DNA of 64,000 nucleotides, taken from positions 124,001-188,000 of the forward strand of contig CADCIB010000002.1 in the NCBI GenBank assembly GCA_902801375.1. The letters run 5' to 3'. Below the pieces are notes generated by a model. It ran no database searches, was not told where the DNA came from, and saw nothing but the letters and a program-made list of their open reading frames with translations. Positions 27,944-37,524 of this stretch are shown piece after piece. The position numbers were made by a program, and so were the translations under genes. The DNA comes from an uncultured Prevotellaceae bacterium (lineage in GTDB: Bacteria > Bacteroidota > Bacteroidia > Bacteroidales > Bacteroidaceae). How positions within the stretch are numbered: position 1 is the first letter of the stretch; the number at the start of each line of letters is the position of its first letter.

Positions 27944-29470
27944 ATGAAAAAGATTCATTTCTTTTCACTCGTAATGGCAGCCGCAATGACAGCGGTTGCC
28001 ATTAACGGCTGTGGCAAGGACGATGATCATAAGCAGGACTATAACCCGCTGATCGATGATCCGACGCCAGAGCAGCCCTCAACCCCAACTGATCCTCAAC
28101 CCCAGAGCAACTACAGCGAACAGTATCGCCCACAGATTCATTTCACTCCCGCTAAGAACTGGATGAACGACCCCAACGGTATGGTGTATGTCGATGGTAC
28201 GTGGCATCTGTTCTATCAGTATAACCCGCAAGGCAATGACTGGGGAAATATGTCGTGGGGCCATGCAACCTCTACCGACCTCGTCCACTGGTCAGAGCAG
28301 CCTGTGGCTCTGACTCGCGATGAGCTGGGCGACATCTTCTCAGGATCTTGCGTTATCGACAAGGACAACACTGCAGGCTTTGGTGCCAATGCGATGGTGG
28401 CTATTTACACTTCGGCCAGCGGTGCGCAACAGCAGAGCATCGCCTACAGTACGGATGGTGGCAAGAATTTCACGCGCTACAGCGGCAATCCTGTCATCAA
28501 GAACGACGACGACAATCTGCGCGACCCCAAGGTGTTTTGGCATGAGGGCAGCAAGCAGTGGGTGATGACATTGGCAAAAGGCTGGAAAATGGGTGTGGAG
28601 TTCTACACTTCACCCGATCTTAAGAATTGGACACATCAAAGCACGTTCTTCACGGAATTGTCTGGTCGTCCCAGTCTGCAGTGGGAATGTCCCGACTTGA
28701 TTCAGCTGGGCGAAAAGTGGGTATTGCTGGTCAGTGTGAATCCTGGTGGCCCCATCCTCGGCTCTGGCTCCATGTACTTCGTGGGCGACTTCGACGGCAA
28801 GACCTTTACTGCCGATGCGTTGGACTATCCGCTCTGGCTCGACTACGGTATGGACAACTATGCCGGTGTCACATGGAGCAACACGGGTAACCGCAAGGTG
28901 ATGATTGGTTGGATGAACAACTGGCAGTATGCTGGTGCTGTGCCTTGTTCACCATGGCGTTCGGCTATGACACTGCCGCGTGAGCTGAAACTGATTGACT
29001 ACAACGGCAAACCGCTGTTGGCAAGTACTGTGGTCAGCGAAATCGACAAGATTGCCGGCAACTGGCAGACCGCAGGCAATAGCCTTGATGTGAAGGATGG
29101 CTATCAGCTGCGCATCAAACTGAATCTTGACAAGAATTCAACCATCACGTTGGGCAATTCGTCTGACGAGAAGTTCACCATCGACATCAACGCTCAGGAC
29201 CGTAGGCTGACTGCCCACCGTACCTCTGCCTCTGGTCAGACTGGTTTCAACGGCACGTTCTCCGTTCCGTCGATGCAGGCTCCCCTCTGTGTGACCGAGT
29301 CCACAGTGACGCTCGACATCTTTGTCGACCAGTCGTCGGTGGAAATCTTCACTTCGACAGGTTCAGTGTCGATGACCAATCTCGTGTTCCCGAAGTCGAT
29401 TTACAATACACTTTCTGTTGTCGGCGACACTTACGAGGCCCAGGTTCGAAAGCTGAACAGAATCTGGTAA
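27944..29470 (+). CDS. GH32 fructanase (levanase/inulinase), surface lipoprotein
   Basis: 508 aa. Lipobox INGC with Cys23, then GKDDD, close to the K-(D/E)2 lipoprotein surface-export signal of Bacteroidota. A proline-rich linker precedes the five-bladed catalytic domain: WMNDPNG with nucleophile D76, FSGSCVID, RDP at 194-196 (transition-state stabiliser) and ECPDL with acid/base E249. The C-terminal beta-sandwich (about 355-505) has VDQSSVEIF. Hydrolyses beta-fructosyl links; whether endo- or exo-acting and levan- or inulin-specific cannot be read from sequence, but surface location favours an endo-acting role feeding SusC/SusD. Confidence 0.93.
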   Translation: MKKIHFFSLVMAAAMTAVAINGCGKDDDHKQDYNPLIDDPTPEQPSTPTDPQPQSNYSEQYRPQIHFTPAKNWMNDPNGMVYVDGTWHLFYQYNPQGNDWGNMSWGHATSTDLVHWSEQPVALTRDELGDIFSGSCVIDKDNTAGFGANAMVAIYTSASGAQQQSIAYSTDGGKNFTRYSGNPVIKNDDDNLRDPKVFWHEGSKQWVMTLAKGWKMGVEFYTSPDLKNWTHQSTFFTELSGRPSLQWECPDLIQLGEKWVLLVSVNPGGPILGSGSMYFVGDFDGKTFTADALDYPLWLDYGMDNYAGVTWSNTGNRKVMIGWMNNWQYAGAVPCSPWRSAMTLPRELKLIDYNGKPLLASTVVSEIDKIAGNWQTAGNSLDVKDGYQLRIKLNLDKNSTITLGNSSDEKFTIDINAQDRRLTAHRTSASGQTGFNGTFSVPSMQAPLCVTESTVTLDIFVDQSSVEIFTSTGSVSMTNLVFPKSIYNTLSVVGDTYEAQVRKLNRIW

Positions 29471-29485
29471 CAGAATAAGAATAAG

Positions 29486-30928
29486 CTATCGGCGTTTGAT
29501 TTGGAACATGCCGATGCGATGGGTGATGCCCTTACGATGAAGAGAGCGAACGATATAGACCCCCTCGGGTAGGGTGGAAATATCAGCCTTGTGTGCACGA
29601 ACGCTCCTCGTCGTAAGGGCATTTCCTGCAATACTCTCTACGACGATCAGGTCGGCGTCTGCTTGGGTAGGCAGCGTAAGTGTCTTTCCGTCGTTGGGAA
29701 GGAAAGATTGGGAACTCATGGAAGCCTTAGGTCTGCCAGTACTTAACTTATCATTGCCCTCATGAGGGTCATTCTCATACTTCAGACACAAAACTGGCGC
29801 AGCATGATTGAATAGTCTCAAGAAGTCGTAAATGCCCTTTACATTATCCAAGAGGAACTTGGCGCGGAAGAAACACTGCCCAAGTCCTAATTGTCTACAC
29901 ACATTGAGCTGCCTGACAATCTCTGTGAGTGGCCAGTTGCCTTCCTTCCTGTCCAGGCAATACACGGCGAGGCCCGCGCCAATGGCCCCCATTCCGTCTC
30001 CCCGATGGGGGGAGGCTTCCGCCCAGTCGATGGCGAAGGGGTAGAAGTTGTTGTCCTTGAAATAGAGCATGGGGAAGAGTTGGTCCATCAGCCCTTCGTG
30101 CAACCAAGCTTGCGGGTCTTGCATCACGGTGTTCAGGCAGTTCCATCCGCGCGAGGAGTAACGTGTTAGATCACCGTATTTGCCGAGTGGAGAGCACGAG
30201 AGTTTCATTTGTGGCTTGATGCCCTTCACGGTGTCGTGAATGCGACGGACAAGGTTGGTGATATTATGTCGCCCTTGCACTTTGTTGACTTTCTGCTTCC
30301 AGTTCTCTGGGTATCGGATGTAGTCGAGATGAATACCATCGAGATTGTAGTTTCTCGTAAGTTCAGCACAGATACGACTCAGAATGTCGGCGGTTTGCGG
30401 TTTTTCGGGGTTGAGATAACCTTCCGCGCCAATCTTCACTACAGCATTGGGGTATTTCTTTCGCAGTTGGGTGCATCCCACGGCGTTCCATTTGCCTATG
30501 GGGATTGTCACCACCCAAGCCTGTATTTCCATTTTCCGTTTGTGGCATTCCTCGATGGCAAAAGCCAACGGGTCGTAGCCTGGACTTATGCCAGGTTTCC
30601 CGCTCATGCAGCCGTCCCACGGTTCGATGGCAGAGGGGTAAATCGTTGTGGCTCTGACGCGTGTCTGCAGCAAGATGGTGTTGATGCCGATAAGCTGGAG
30701 TCGGTTGAGCATATCGGTAAATTCCCGTTTCTGCATTTCGATGGTCTGTGGCGATGTTGCGTAGGTGCGCGGCCAGTCGATGCCCCCGATGGTGGCAACC
30801 CATACGGCGCGCAACTCTTTGTCCTCAGAGACGCTGGCTTCAATGGTGTGGGCTGGCGCGAGGGGCGTAATTGCAGGAAGAATCGAAGAAAAAAGGGATG
30901 TTATCAATAATGTTAAAAACTTCTTCAT
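29486..30928 (-). CDS. Secreted GHL10 family (YngK-like) putative glycoside hydrolase
   Basis: 480 aa with a signal peptide (MKKFLTLLITSLFSSILPA). The core begins ELRAVWVATIGGIDWP and continues with IGINTILLQTRVRATTIYPS, the hallmark of the glycosylhydrolase-like 10 family (TIM barrel). LDGIHLDYIRYP carries acidic residues at a barrel strand end. A C-terminal segment (about 420-480) resembles a beta-sandwich sorting tail (PEGVYIVRSLHRKGITHRIG). Substrate unknown; family members are suspected of acting on cell-wall or surface glycans. Convergent with GH32, 15 bp apart, so not part of that locus. Confidence 0.85.
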   Translation of the reverse strand: MKKFLTLLITSLFSSILPAITPLAPAHTIEASVSEDKELRAVWVATIGGIDWPRTYATSPQTIEMQKREFTDMLNRLQLIGINTILLQTRVRATTIYPSAIEPWDGCMSGKPGISPGYDPLAFAIEECHKRKMEIQAWVVTIPIGKWNAVGCTQLRKKYPNAVVKIGAEGYLNPEKPQTADILSRICAELTRNYNLDGIHLDYIRYPENWKQKVNKVQGRHNITNLVRRIHDTVKGIKPQMKLSCSPLGKYGDLTRYSSRGWNCLNTVMQDPQAWLHEGLMDQLFPMLYFKDNNFYPFAIDWAEASPHRGDGMGAIGAGLAVYCLDRKEGNWPLTEIVRQLNVCRQLGLGQCFFRAKFLLDNVKGIYDFLRLFNHAAPVLCLKYENDPHEGNDKLSTGRPKASMSSQSFLPNDGKTLTLPTQADADLIVVESIAGNALTTRSVRAHKADISTLPEGVYIVRSLHRKGITHRIGMFQIKRR

Positions 30929-30944
30929 TTGCTTTATTTTTGTG

Positions 30945-30975
30945 CAAAGTTAAGGAAATGTTTTCTTATCTCAAA
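30945..30975 (-). promoter_or_regulatory. Promoter of the GHL10 gene
   Basis: TAACTTTG (30945-30952, minus strand) with TTTG (30972-30975) 19 bp upstream; a full consensus promoter 17 bp before the start codon. Confidence 0.75.
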
Positions 30976-30984
30976 AAAAAAGTC

Positions 30985-30992
30985 TACCTTTG
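30985..30992 (+). promoter_or_regulatory. Promoter -7 element of cstA
   Basis: TACCTTTG, back to back with the divergent GHL10 promoter, 73 bp before cstA. The -33 position has only TTTT. Confidence 0.6.
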
Positions 30993-31064
30993 CAAGTAAT
31001 TTATGAATCAATAATAAGAAATAACAAATCACAAAGAATGGCGCCTTTGGGCGTATGAAGAGTT

Positions 31065-32531
31065 ATGATTACATTTACAATTAGTTTGGTGGCCCTCATT
31101 TTGGGCTATGTGCTGTATGGAAAGTTCGTGGAACGCGTATTCGGCCCAGACGACCGTCCAACACCTGCTGTGGCGAAAGCCGATGGTGTGGACTTCATCG
31201 TTTTGCCCAGTTGGAAAATATTCATGATCCAATTCCTGAACATAGCCGGCACAGGTCCCATCTTTGGTGCCATCATGGGTGCCAAGTTTGGTCCATCTGC
31301 CTATTTGTGGATTGTGCTGGGCTGCATCTTCGCTGGTGCCACACACGACTATATGAGTGGTATGCTCTCAATGCGAAACGGTGGTGCCAACCTGCCGGAG
31401 ATTATCGGCCGCTACCTGGGCAATGTGCCCAAGCAGGTCATGCTCTTCTTCTCCGTATTTCTGCTGATGATGGTGGGTGCGGTTTTTGTGTACAGTCCTG
31501 CCTCCTTGCTTCAGACCCTTTGTCAGGGTTCTGGCATTGACTTGCTGGGTAGTAACAATTTCTGGATCGTTGTTATCTTCGTTTATTATGTCATTGCTAC
31601 GATGATGCCTATAGACAAGATTATCGGCAAGGTTTATCCGCTTTTCGCTTTCTCGCTCCTTTTCATGGCTGTGGCCTTGTTGGTGATGCTATTTGTGAAA
31701 ATGCCAGATATCCCAGAGGTTTGGGAAGGAATCGGAGAAGCCTCGCTCACTACCAAGAGCATCTTCCCCGCGCTGTTCATCACCATTGCCTGTGGTGCTA
31801 TCAGCGGCTTCCATGCCACGCAGAGTCCCCTGATGGCTCGCTGCGTGAAGAGCGAGAAAATGGGACGCCCCATCTTCTACGGTGCCATGATTACCGAGGG
31901 ACTGGTGGCCCTCATTTGGGCTACCGTAGCCATGTATTTCTTCTACAACGAGCCTACGCCAGGCTATCAAGAGATGGCTGGCGGCGAACAAGTCATCAGC
32001 AAGGCGCCGGGTGTCGTCAATATGGTTTGTGAAAACTGGTTAGGCTTGTTTGGGAGTATCCTGGCCAGACTGGGTGTGGTGGCTGCTCCCATCACGAGCG
32101 GCGACACGGCCCTGCGTTCGGCCCGTCTGATCATTGCCGACTTCATTCATCTGGAGCAGAAGAGCATCCGTAAGCGCCTCTACGTCTGCATTCCCATGTT
32201 CGCGGCTGTCATCGCCCTGCTGATGTGGCAGATGGCCAATCATGAAGGATTCGTTGTTATCTGGAGTTGGTTCGGCTGGAGCAATCAGACACTCTCCGTC
32301 TTTACCCTCTGGACCATCACCGTCTACTTGGTACAGCAGCGCAAGAACTACCTGATTATGTTGATTCCTGCCCTCTTCATGACTTCGGTCTGCACCACAT
32401 ATCTGCTGTCTGAGCAGTTGTTCCATCTCGATACTACGTTGACATATTCTATCGCAGGCGTGATAATGCTCTTCGCTCTTGTTTGGTTCATCGTGTGGAA
32501 GAAGAAAGTCGATAACAACATTTCGAAATAA
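31065..32531 (+). CDS. cstA: Carbon starvation protein CstA-like transporter
   Basis: Polytopic inner-membrane protein of 488 aa with about 13 hydrophobic segments. FLNIAGTGPIFGAIMGAKFG and GCIFAGATHDYMSGMLSMRNGG are diagnostic of the CstA family, as is the ISGFHATQSPLMARC motif. E. coli CstA (about 700 aa) imports pyruvate and peptides; the shorter form seen here is usual in Bacteroidota. A small barrel-protein gene follows after 16 bp, then nadC. Confidence 0.92.
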   Translation: MITFTISLVALILGYVLYGKFVERVFGPDDRPTPAVAKADGVDFIVLPSWKIFMIQFLNIAGTGPIFGAIMGAKFGPSAYLWIVLGCIFAGATHDYMSGMLSMRNGGANLPEIIGRYLGNVPKQVMLFFSVFLLMMVGAVFVYSPASLLQTLCQGSGIDLLGSNNFWIVVIFVYYVIATMMPIDKIIGKVYPLFAFSLLFMAVALLVMLFVKMPDIPEVWEGIGEASLTTKSIFPALFITIACGAISGFHATQSPLMARCVKSEKMGRPIFYGAMITEGLVALIWATVAMYFFYNEPTPGYQEMAGGEQVISKAPGVVNMVCENWLGLFGSILARLGVVAAPITSGDTALRSARLIIADFIHLEQKSIRKRLYVCIPMFAAVIALLMWQMANHEGFVVIWSWFGWSNQTLSVFTLWTITVYLVQQRKNYLIMLIPALFMTSVCTTYLLSEQLFHLDTTLTYSIAGVIMLFALVWFIVWKKKVDNNISK

Positions 32532-32547
32532 CGTAACATCAAATCAT

Positions 32548-33051
32548 ATGAAAAAGAAAATTCTATTCGCACTCATCGCCCTGTCGATGACGATGGCCGC
32601 CCAGGCCCAGTATTATCGTTTGGAAACCCCGTTCACCGCTGGGAAATACTTCGTGGGAGCATCGCTCACAGGTCTGAACTTGAACTATTCGGGTGCTTCC
32701 GACCTCTCGTTTGGCGTGCAGGCACAGGCTGGTTTCATGGTCGACGACAATGTGCTGCTCTATGCCAATGTGGGTTATGACAATAATGGCAAGGCTTCCG
32801 ATGCTTTCAGCCTTGGAGCCGGTGGCCGTTACTACATCGAACAGAACGGTATCTTCCTCGGACTGAATGCCAACTACGTGCACATTGATCCTAACTACAA
32901 CGATGTGATGCCGGGCGTAGAAGTGGGCTATGCCTTCTTCCTGAGCCGCACAGTGACCATCGAGCCTGCCGTCTACTACAATCAGAGTCTGAAGAACCAC
33001 TCCGACTATAGTGAGTTTGGCTTGAAAGTGGGCTTTGGCATTTACCTCTAA
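32548..33051 (+). CDS. Small outer membrane beta-barrel protein
   Basis: 167 aa from ATG 32548 with a cleavable signal ending AAQAQ (residue 20). Alternating hydrophobic/polar strands such as NLNYSGASDLSFGVQAQAGFMV, and a C-terminal strand ending FGIYL, suggest an eight-stranded OmpA/OmpW-like barrel. Located in an apparent cstA-barrel-nadC-M23 run. Function unknown. Confidence 0.75.
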   Translation: MKKKILFALIALSMTMAAQAQYYRLETPFTAGKYFVGASLTGLNLNYSGASDLSFGVQAQAGFMVDDNVLLYANVGYDNNGKASDAFSLGAGGRYYIEQNGIFLGLNANYVHIDPNYNDVMPGVEVGYAFFLSRTVTIEPAVYYNQSLKNHSDYSEFGLKVGFGIYL

Positions 33052-33112
33052 AAAGAAGGATGTAGAGTTAAGGCGTCCATCAGGACTATTATTCACCAAA
33101 ACAAAAGAGAGT

Positions 33113-33961
33113 ATGTTAAGTGTAGACCAATTAGAAGACCGCCTGATCGACCTCTCGTTTGCTGAGGACATCGGCGACGGCGACCACACCACGCTGTGCT
33201 GCATCCCAGAGGATGCAATGGGAAAGAGCCGGCTGCTCATCAAGGAAGACGGCATCCTGGCTGGTGTGGAAGTGGCCAAGAAAGTGTTTGCCCGCTTCGA
33301 TCCCGATATGCAGGTAGAGGTGTTGATGGGCGACGGCAGTCCAGTGAAGAAGGGCGATGTGGCCATGATCGTAACCGGTCGTGTGCGCTCGTTGCTCCAG
33401 ACCGAACGCCTGATGCTCAACATCATGCAGCGCATGAGCGGTATCGCCACGATGACCCATAAGTATGTGGAGCGCCTGGAAGGTACGAAGACCCGTGTGC
33501 TCGACACCCGCAAGACCACCCCTGGCATGCGTATGCTCGAGAAGCAGGCCGTGAAGATTGGAGGTGGCGTGAACCATCGCATCGGATTGTTCGACATGAT
33601 TCTTCTGAAAGACAACCATGTGGACTTTGCCGGTGGCATTGCCAATGCCATCCATCGTTGCCACAAGTATCTGGAAGAAAGGGGCATGAAGCTGAAGATT
33701 GAGATTGAAGTGCGCAACTTCGACGAGTTGCAACAGGTGCTCGACTGTCAGGGTGTGGACCGCATCATGCTCGACAACTTCTCTGTGGCCGACACGAAGA
33801 AGGCTGTGGAGATAATCGGTGGTCGCTATGAGACGGAGTCGAGTGGCGGACTGACCATCGACACCATACGCGACTATGCTGAGTGTGGTGTGGATTATGT
33901 CTCCGTTGGTGCCTTGACACATAGTGTGAAAGGCCTTGACATGAGCTTCAAGGCATGCTGA
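33113..33961 (+). CDS. nadC: Nicotinate-nucleotide pyrophosphorylase (quinolinate phosphoribosyltransferase)
   Basis: Converts quinolinate and PRPP to nicotinate mononucleotide in de novo NAD synthesis. DTRKTTPGMRMLEKQAVKIGGG and NHRIGLFDMILLKDNH are diagnostic; EVRNFDELQQ and DRIMLDNF complete the barrel. The 282-aa length from ATG 33113 is normal. nadA and nadB are not in the window. The stop overlaps the next gene by 7 bp, so translation is probably coupled. Confidence 0.95.
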   Translation: MLSVDQLEDRLIDLSFAEDIGDGDHTTLCCIPEDAMGKSRLLIKEDGILAGVEVAKKVFARFDPDMQVEVLMGDGSPVKKGDVAMIVTGRVRSLLQTERLMLNIMQRMSGIATMTHKYVERLEGTKTRVLDTRKTTPGMRMLEKQAVKIGGGVNHRIGLFDMILLKDNHVDFAGGIANAIHRCHKYLEERGMKLKIEIEVRNFDELQQVLDCQGVDRIMLDNFSVADTKKAVEIIGGRYETESSGGLTIDTIRDYAECGVDYVSVGALTHSVKGLDMSFKAC

Positions 33962-35388
33962 TTGCGTTGCTCCTTGCAGCCATAACCTATAGCTCGCCAG
34001 TGAATTTCCCCATTTCATTGGCGGGCAATTTTGGTGAACCCCGGCCCAACCACTTTCATGGAGGTATCGACATCCGCACAGAGTTGGCCGTGGGGAAGCC
34101 CATTTTCTCTGTGGCCGATGGCTATGTGGAGCGACTCACCGTAGGCATGTACGGTTTTGGCAATGCCGTCTATGTGCGCCATCCCAACGGCACGACCAGC
34201 GTCTATTGCCACCTCAAGAGCTTCGCTCCCTATCTGAATCGCCTGGTGGGCAATCGCTTGCAGTTGTCGAAACAGTATGCCGACCCCATCGATGTACATC
34301 TGCGGCCTGGAGAATACCCAGTTGCCCAAGGACAGTTGATTGCCGTGAGCGGCAATACGGGCAGTAGTGTGGCCCCTCATCTCCATTTGGAGATCCACGA
34401 CACGAAGACTTGGGCCATGAAGGATCCTCTCGATTTCCTCAAGCAGTATTTGAAAGACACCACGCCGCCTGAGGCTCATGCCTTTAAGGTCTATCCCCAA
34501 CCTGGCGAGGGCGTGTTCTGCGGTTCAGCCCAAAACCAGATCTTTGGCTTTCCGCAAGGCGACTTGTTTACTTCGCCCGATGCATCAGGGGCACTTCGGA
34601 AAGTGGAACTTCAACGTGACTTCACGGCCTGGGGTAGGGTAGGGTTCGCCGTCTGGGCCGACGACTATATGGAAGACACCTACCACCATTATGGGGTGAG
34701 AAGAACGGAACTGACTGTAGACGGTGAGACCGTCTTCTACAGTGATGTGGACAATATACCGATGGAACACAACCGCATGGTGAACTCATGGGGCGACTAC
34801 GACCATTGGCGCCGCAACCACACTTGGTACATGAAGTCGTTCACCGATCCTGGCAACCGCTTGCGCATCCTGCATACCGACGACAATCGGGGCATCGTCT
34901 GCTTCAACGAGGAGCGCGACTACCGGTTGGTCTACATTCTGACCGACATCTATGGCAACCGGTCGGACTATGTATTCACGGTACGCGGGCAACGCCAATC
35001 TATCCCTCAGCGCCCATCAGTGCCCAATAAGGGTAAGGTGCTGCATTGGAATCAGGTGAACCACTATCAGTTGCCAGGCATGCATCTGACGGTGCGTCCG
35101 CAGTTGTTGGCCGACGATGTGATGCTTCAGCCCAGCGTTACTGAAAGCAGAGAAGGTCTTTCTCGCGCCTATTCATTCTGTCCCACAAGTTGTCCACTGT
35201 TCAACTGGGCACAGCTATCCCTTCGCGTGAGTCGTCCTATTGCTGAACCTCAGCGTCTTTGCATCCTGTGCAACGGACAAAATATTGGCGGCACTTATCG
35301 CGATGGATGGGTGACGGCGCCCATCCGTGAGCTTGGCGCAGTATATGAAGTAGGCATTGCTCCCCATGTCGTGAACCATTTCGAATAG
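33955..35388 (+). CDS. M23 family (LytM-type) metallopeptidase
   Basis: 477 aa. N-terminal hydrophobic segment MLIALLLAAITY serves as a short signal. The LytM domain lies near residues 20-165, with HFHGGIDI (zinc H and D) and VAPHLHLEIHD (catalytic HxH). The remaining 300 residues form an uncharacterised beta-rich region common to the large Bacteroidota M23 proteins. Likely cleaves peptidoglycan cross-links in the periplasm. Overlaps nadC by 7 bp. All zinc ligands are present, so activity rather than a regulatory role is expected. Confidence 0.9.
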   Translation: MLIALLLAAITYSSPVNFPISLAGNFGEPRPNHFHGGIDIRTELAVGKPIFSVADGYVERLTVGMYGFGNAVYVRHPNGTTSVYCHLKSFAPYLNRLVGNRLQLSKQYADPIDVHLRPGEYPVAQGQLIAVSGNTGSSVAPHLHLEIHDTKTWAMKDPLDFLKQYLKDTTPPEAHAFKVYPQPGEGVFCGSAQNQIFGFPQGDLFTSPDASGALRKVELQRDFTAWGRVGFAVWADDYMEDTYHHYGVRRTELTVDGETVFYSDVDNIPMEHNRMVNSWGDYDHWRRNHTWYMKSFTDPGNRLRILHTDDNRGIVCFNEERDYRLVYILTDIYGNRSDYVFTVRGQRQSIPQRPSVPNKGKVLHWNQVNHYQLPGMHLTVRPQLLADDVMLQPSVTESREGLSRAYSFCPTSCPLFNWAQLSLRVSRPIAEPQRLCILCNGQNIGGTYRDGWVTAPIRELGAVYEVGIAPHVVNHFE

Positions 35389-35725
35389 GACTTTACAATT
35401 GTCATTTGTCACAATTGTCACGCTGTTCTTTCATTTAATATCTCTGAGCCTGTCATCAATTATCTCTGAGCCTGCCATCAATTATCTCTGGGTGCGTCTT
35501 TTTCATACAACAAACAAAGCATTTCATACAATCGTTGATAATGTCTACTAAATGAGTTTACCATGTCAGAATTGTCTTTTTCTTTAGTACTGCATTTCAA
35601 AATACGAAAAACATCAATGTCATGGCAAAGGTAAGCATAGAATCTGAGAAATAGCAGAAACAGGCTGCTTCTTGAATGTATAAGAGTTTATGGCACACGG
35701 ACAGGAAAGAAAAAGAATGAATTGT
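35389..35725. other. Spacer between M23 and C69 genes
   Basis: About 340 bp with no gene. It holds a paired ACAATTGTCA-type motif (about 35394-35420) and a 22-bp tandem repeat (35439-35490); the rest is plain AT-rich sequence up to the C69 promoter. Confidence 0.6.
35439..35490. repeat. 22-bp direct tandem repeat, 2.4 copies
   Basis: Units at 35439-35460 and 35461-35482 (TATCTCTGAGCC-TGyCATCAAT, one difference), then a partial TATCTCTG at 35483-35490. No hairpin in the unit. Confidence 0.8.
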
Positions 35726-35756
35726 TTTGCTATGTCGTTTTTTGTTTTTACCTTTG
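35726..35756 (+). promoter_or_regulatory. Promoter of the C69 dipeptidase gene
   Basis: TTTG (35726-35729), 19-bp spacer, TACCTTTG (35749-35756): full Bacteroidota promoter 24 bp before ATG 35781. Confidence 0.8.
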
Positions 35757-35780
35757 CAGGCAACTTACAAAAAACTCATC

Positions 35781-37421
35781 ATGAAAAAACGATTTTTGAC
35801 AATGGCTTTGCTGGGCATATCCATTTATGCTTCAGCCTGTACCAATTTCATCGTCGGCAAGAACGCAAGTGCCGACGGTAGTGTGTTCTGTTCCTACAAT
35901 GCCGACGACTATGGCTTGTTCACGGGCTTGTGCCACTATGCTGCTGGCACGCATGCCAAGGATGAGAAGCGCTGGATCTACGACTACGACACGGCGGTGT
36001 GTCATGGGTGGATTCCTGAGGCTCCCGTGACGTACAACGTCATCGGCAACATCAATGAGTATCAGGTGAGCATCGGTGAGACTACCTTCGGCGGTCGTGA
36101 GGAGATGGTGGACACCACGGGCATTATCGACTACGGTTCGCTGATGTATCTCGGCCTGCAGCGTGCCAAGACCGCCCGCGAAGCTATCCAGGTGATGACG
36201 AGTCTCGTGGAGACCTACGGATACTGCTCTGAGGGCGAGACCTTCACGATCTGCGACCCTAACGAGGCGTGGATCATGGAGATGATGGGTCGCGGTCCTG
36301 GTTCGAAGAATGTTGTGTGGGTGGCTCTGCGCATCCCCGACGATTGCATCTGTGCACATGCCAACCAGAGCCGCATCCGCACGTTCAACCAGAAGGACAA
36401 ACAGAATGTGATGTTCTCAAAGACAATGATTAAGTATGCCCGCGAGATGGGTTGGTTCACAGGAAAGGATCAAGATTTCTCGTTCTGCGACGTGTTTGCC
36501 GCTCCTGACTTCGGTGGTCGTCGTGCCTGTGAGGCTCGCGTGTGGAGCTTCTTCAACCATTTCTATGACATGATGCCTTGGCTCGACTTTGCAGCCGGCA
36601 TCAAGAAAGACGCTGAGCCTATGCCCCTCTGGATTGTGCCCAACCGCAAGGTGTCGCTACAGGACGTGCAGGCTTGCATGCGCGACCACTACGAGGGAAC
36701 TCCATTCGCGCTCGACAAAGACCTGGGACAGGGCGTCTGGGAGATGCCTTACCGCCCCACGCCGCTGCAGTTTGAGCACAATGGCAAAAAATACTTCAAC
36801 GAGCGTCCCACCTCTACGCAGCAGACGGCTTTCTCCTATGTATGTCAGCTCCGTGCATGGATGCCTCGCGAAGTGGGTGGCATCATTTGGTTCGGCAACG
36901 ACGACGGCAATATGGTGGCCTACACACCGGTCTATTGCTGCGCTACCGAACAGCCCGAGTGCTACCACACGCCAGGTGCAAACGCCGTGACCTTCTCCGA
37001 CAAGAACGCTTTCTGGGTGTGCAACTGGGTGAGCAACATGGTATATCCGCGCTACAGCCAGATGTTCCCCTCGCTGAAGCAGGTTCGCGACTCTTTGGAG
37101 CAGTCGTATTTTGCAGCCCAGCCCGCAGTAGAAAAGCATGCTATGGAGCTGATGCAGACCGACCCTCAGGCTGCTGTGAACTATCTCACCAGCTACAGCG
37201 TTGAAAAAGCTCAGCAGATGCTTGTACGCTGGAAGCAACTGGGATGGTATCTCGTGGTGAAATACAACGATATGGCCGTGAAACCTGAAAAGGATGGCAA
37301 GTTCCTGATGACTCCCGAAGGATTGGGTGCCCGCGTCACGCGTGTAGGCTTCCCTGAGAAGACTAAAGAGCAGCTCATCGAACAGACGGGTTCGAAATTC
37401 GAGGTGCCCACGTGGGAGTAA
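35781..37421 (+). CDS. C69 family (PepD-type) dipeptidase
   Basis: 546 aa from ATG 35781. A signal-like start MKKRFLTMALLGISIYASA ends directly before CTNFIVGKNASADGS. This places Cys20 as the N-terminal nucleophile of an Ntn-hydrolase once the leader is removed. HGWIPEAPVTYNVIGNINEYQV and WIMEMMGRGPGSKNVVWVA match the C69 dipeptidase family. Probably degrades dipeptides in the periplasm. The start at 35727 seen further upstream lies before the promoter and is rejected. Confidence 0.92.
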   Translation: MKKRFLTMALLGISIYASACTNFIVGKNASADGSVFCSYNADDYGLFTGLCHYAAGTHAKDEKRWIYDYDTAVCHGWIPEAPVTYNVIGNINEYQVSIGETTFGGREEMVDTTGIIDYGSLMYLGLQRAKTAREAIQVMTSLVETYGYCSEGETFTICDPNEAWIMEMMGRGPGSKNVVWVALRIPDDCICAHANQSRIRTFNQKDKQNVMFSKTMIKYAREMGWFTGKDQDFSFCDVFAAPDFGGRRACEARVWSFFNHFYDMMPWLDFAAGIKKDAEPMPLWIVPNRKVSLQDVQACMRDHYEGTPFALDKDLGQGVWEMPYRPTPLQFEHNGKKYFNERPTSTQQTAFSYVCQLRAWMPREVGGIIWFGNDDGNMVAYTPVYCCATEQPECYHTPGANAVTFSDKNAFWVCNWVSNMVYPRYSQMFPSLKQVRDSLEQSYFAAQPAVEKHAMELMQTDPQAAVNYLTSYSVEKAQQMLVRWKQLGWYLVVKYNDMAVKPEKDGKFLMTPEGLGARVTRVGFPEKTKEQLIEQTGSKFEVPTWE

Positions 37422-37524
37422 CACGGTTTTTGAACCACGGATTACACGAATTTAACGAATTGTTTTCTTGAAGTACGAATTATCATAGAAGAATTCTCTA
37501 ATTCTCAAATTCGTGATTAGTCAG

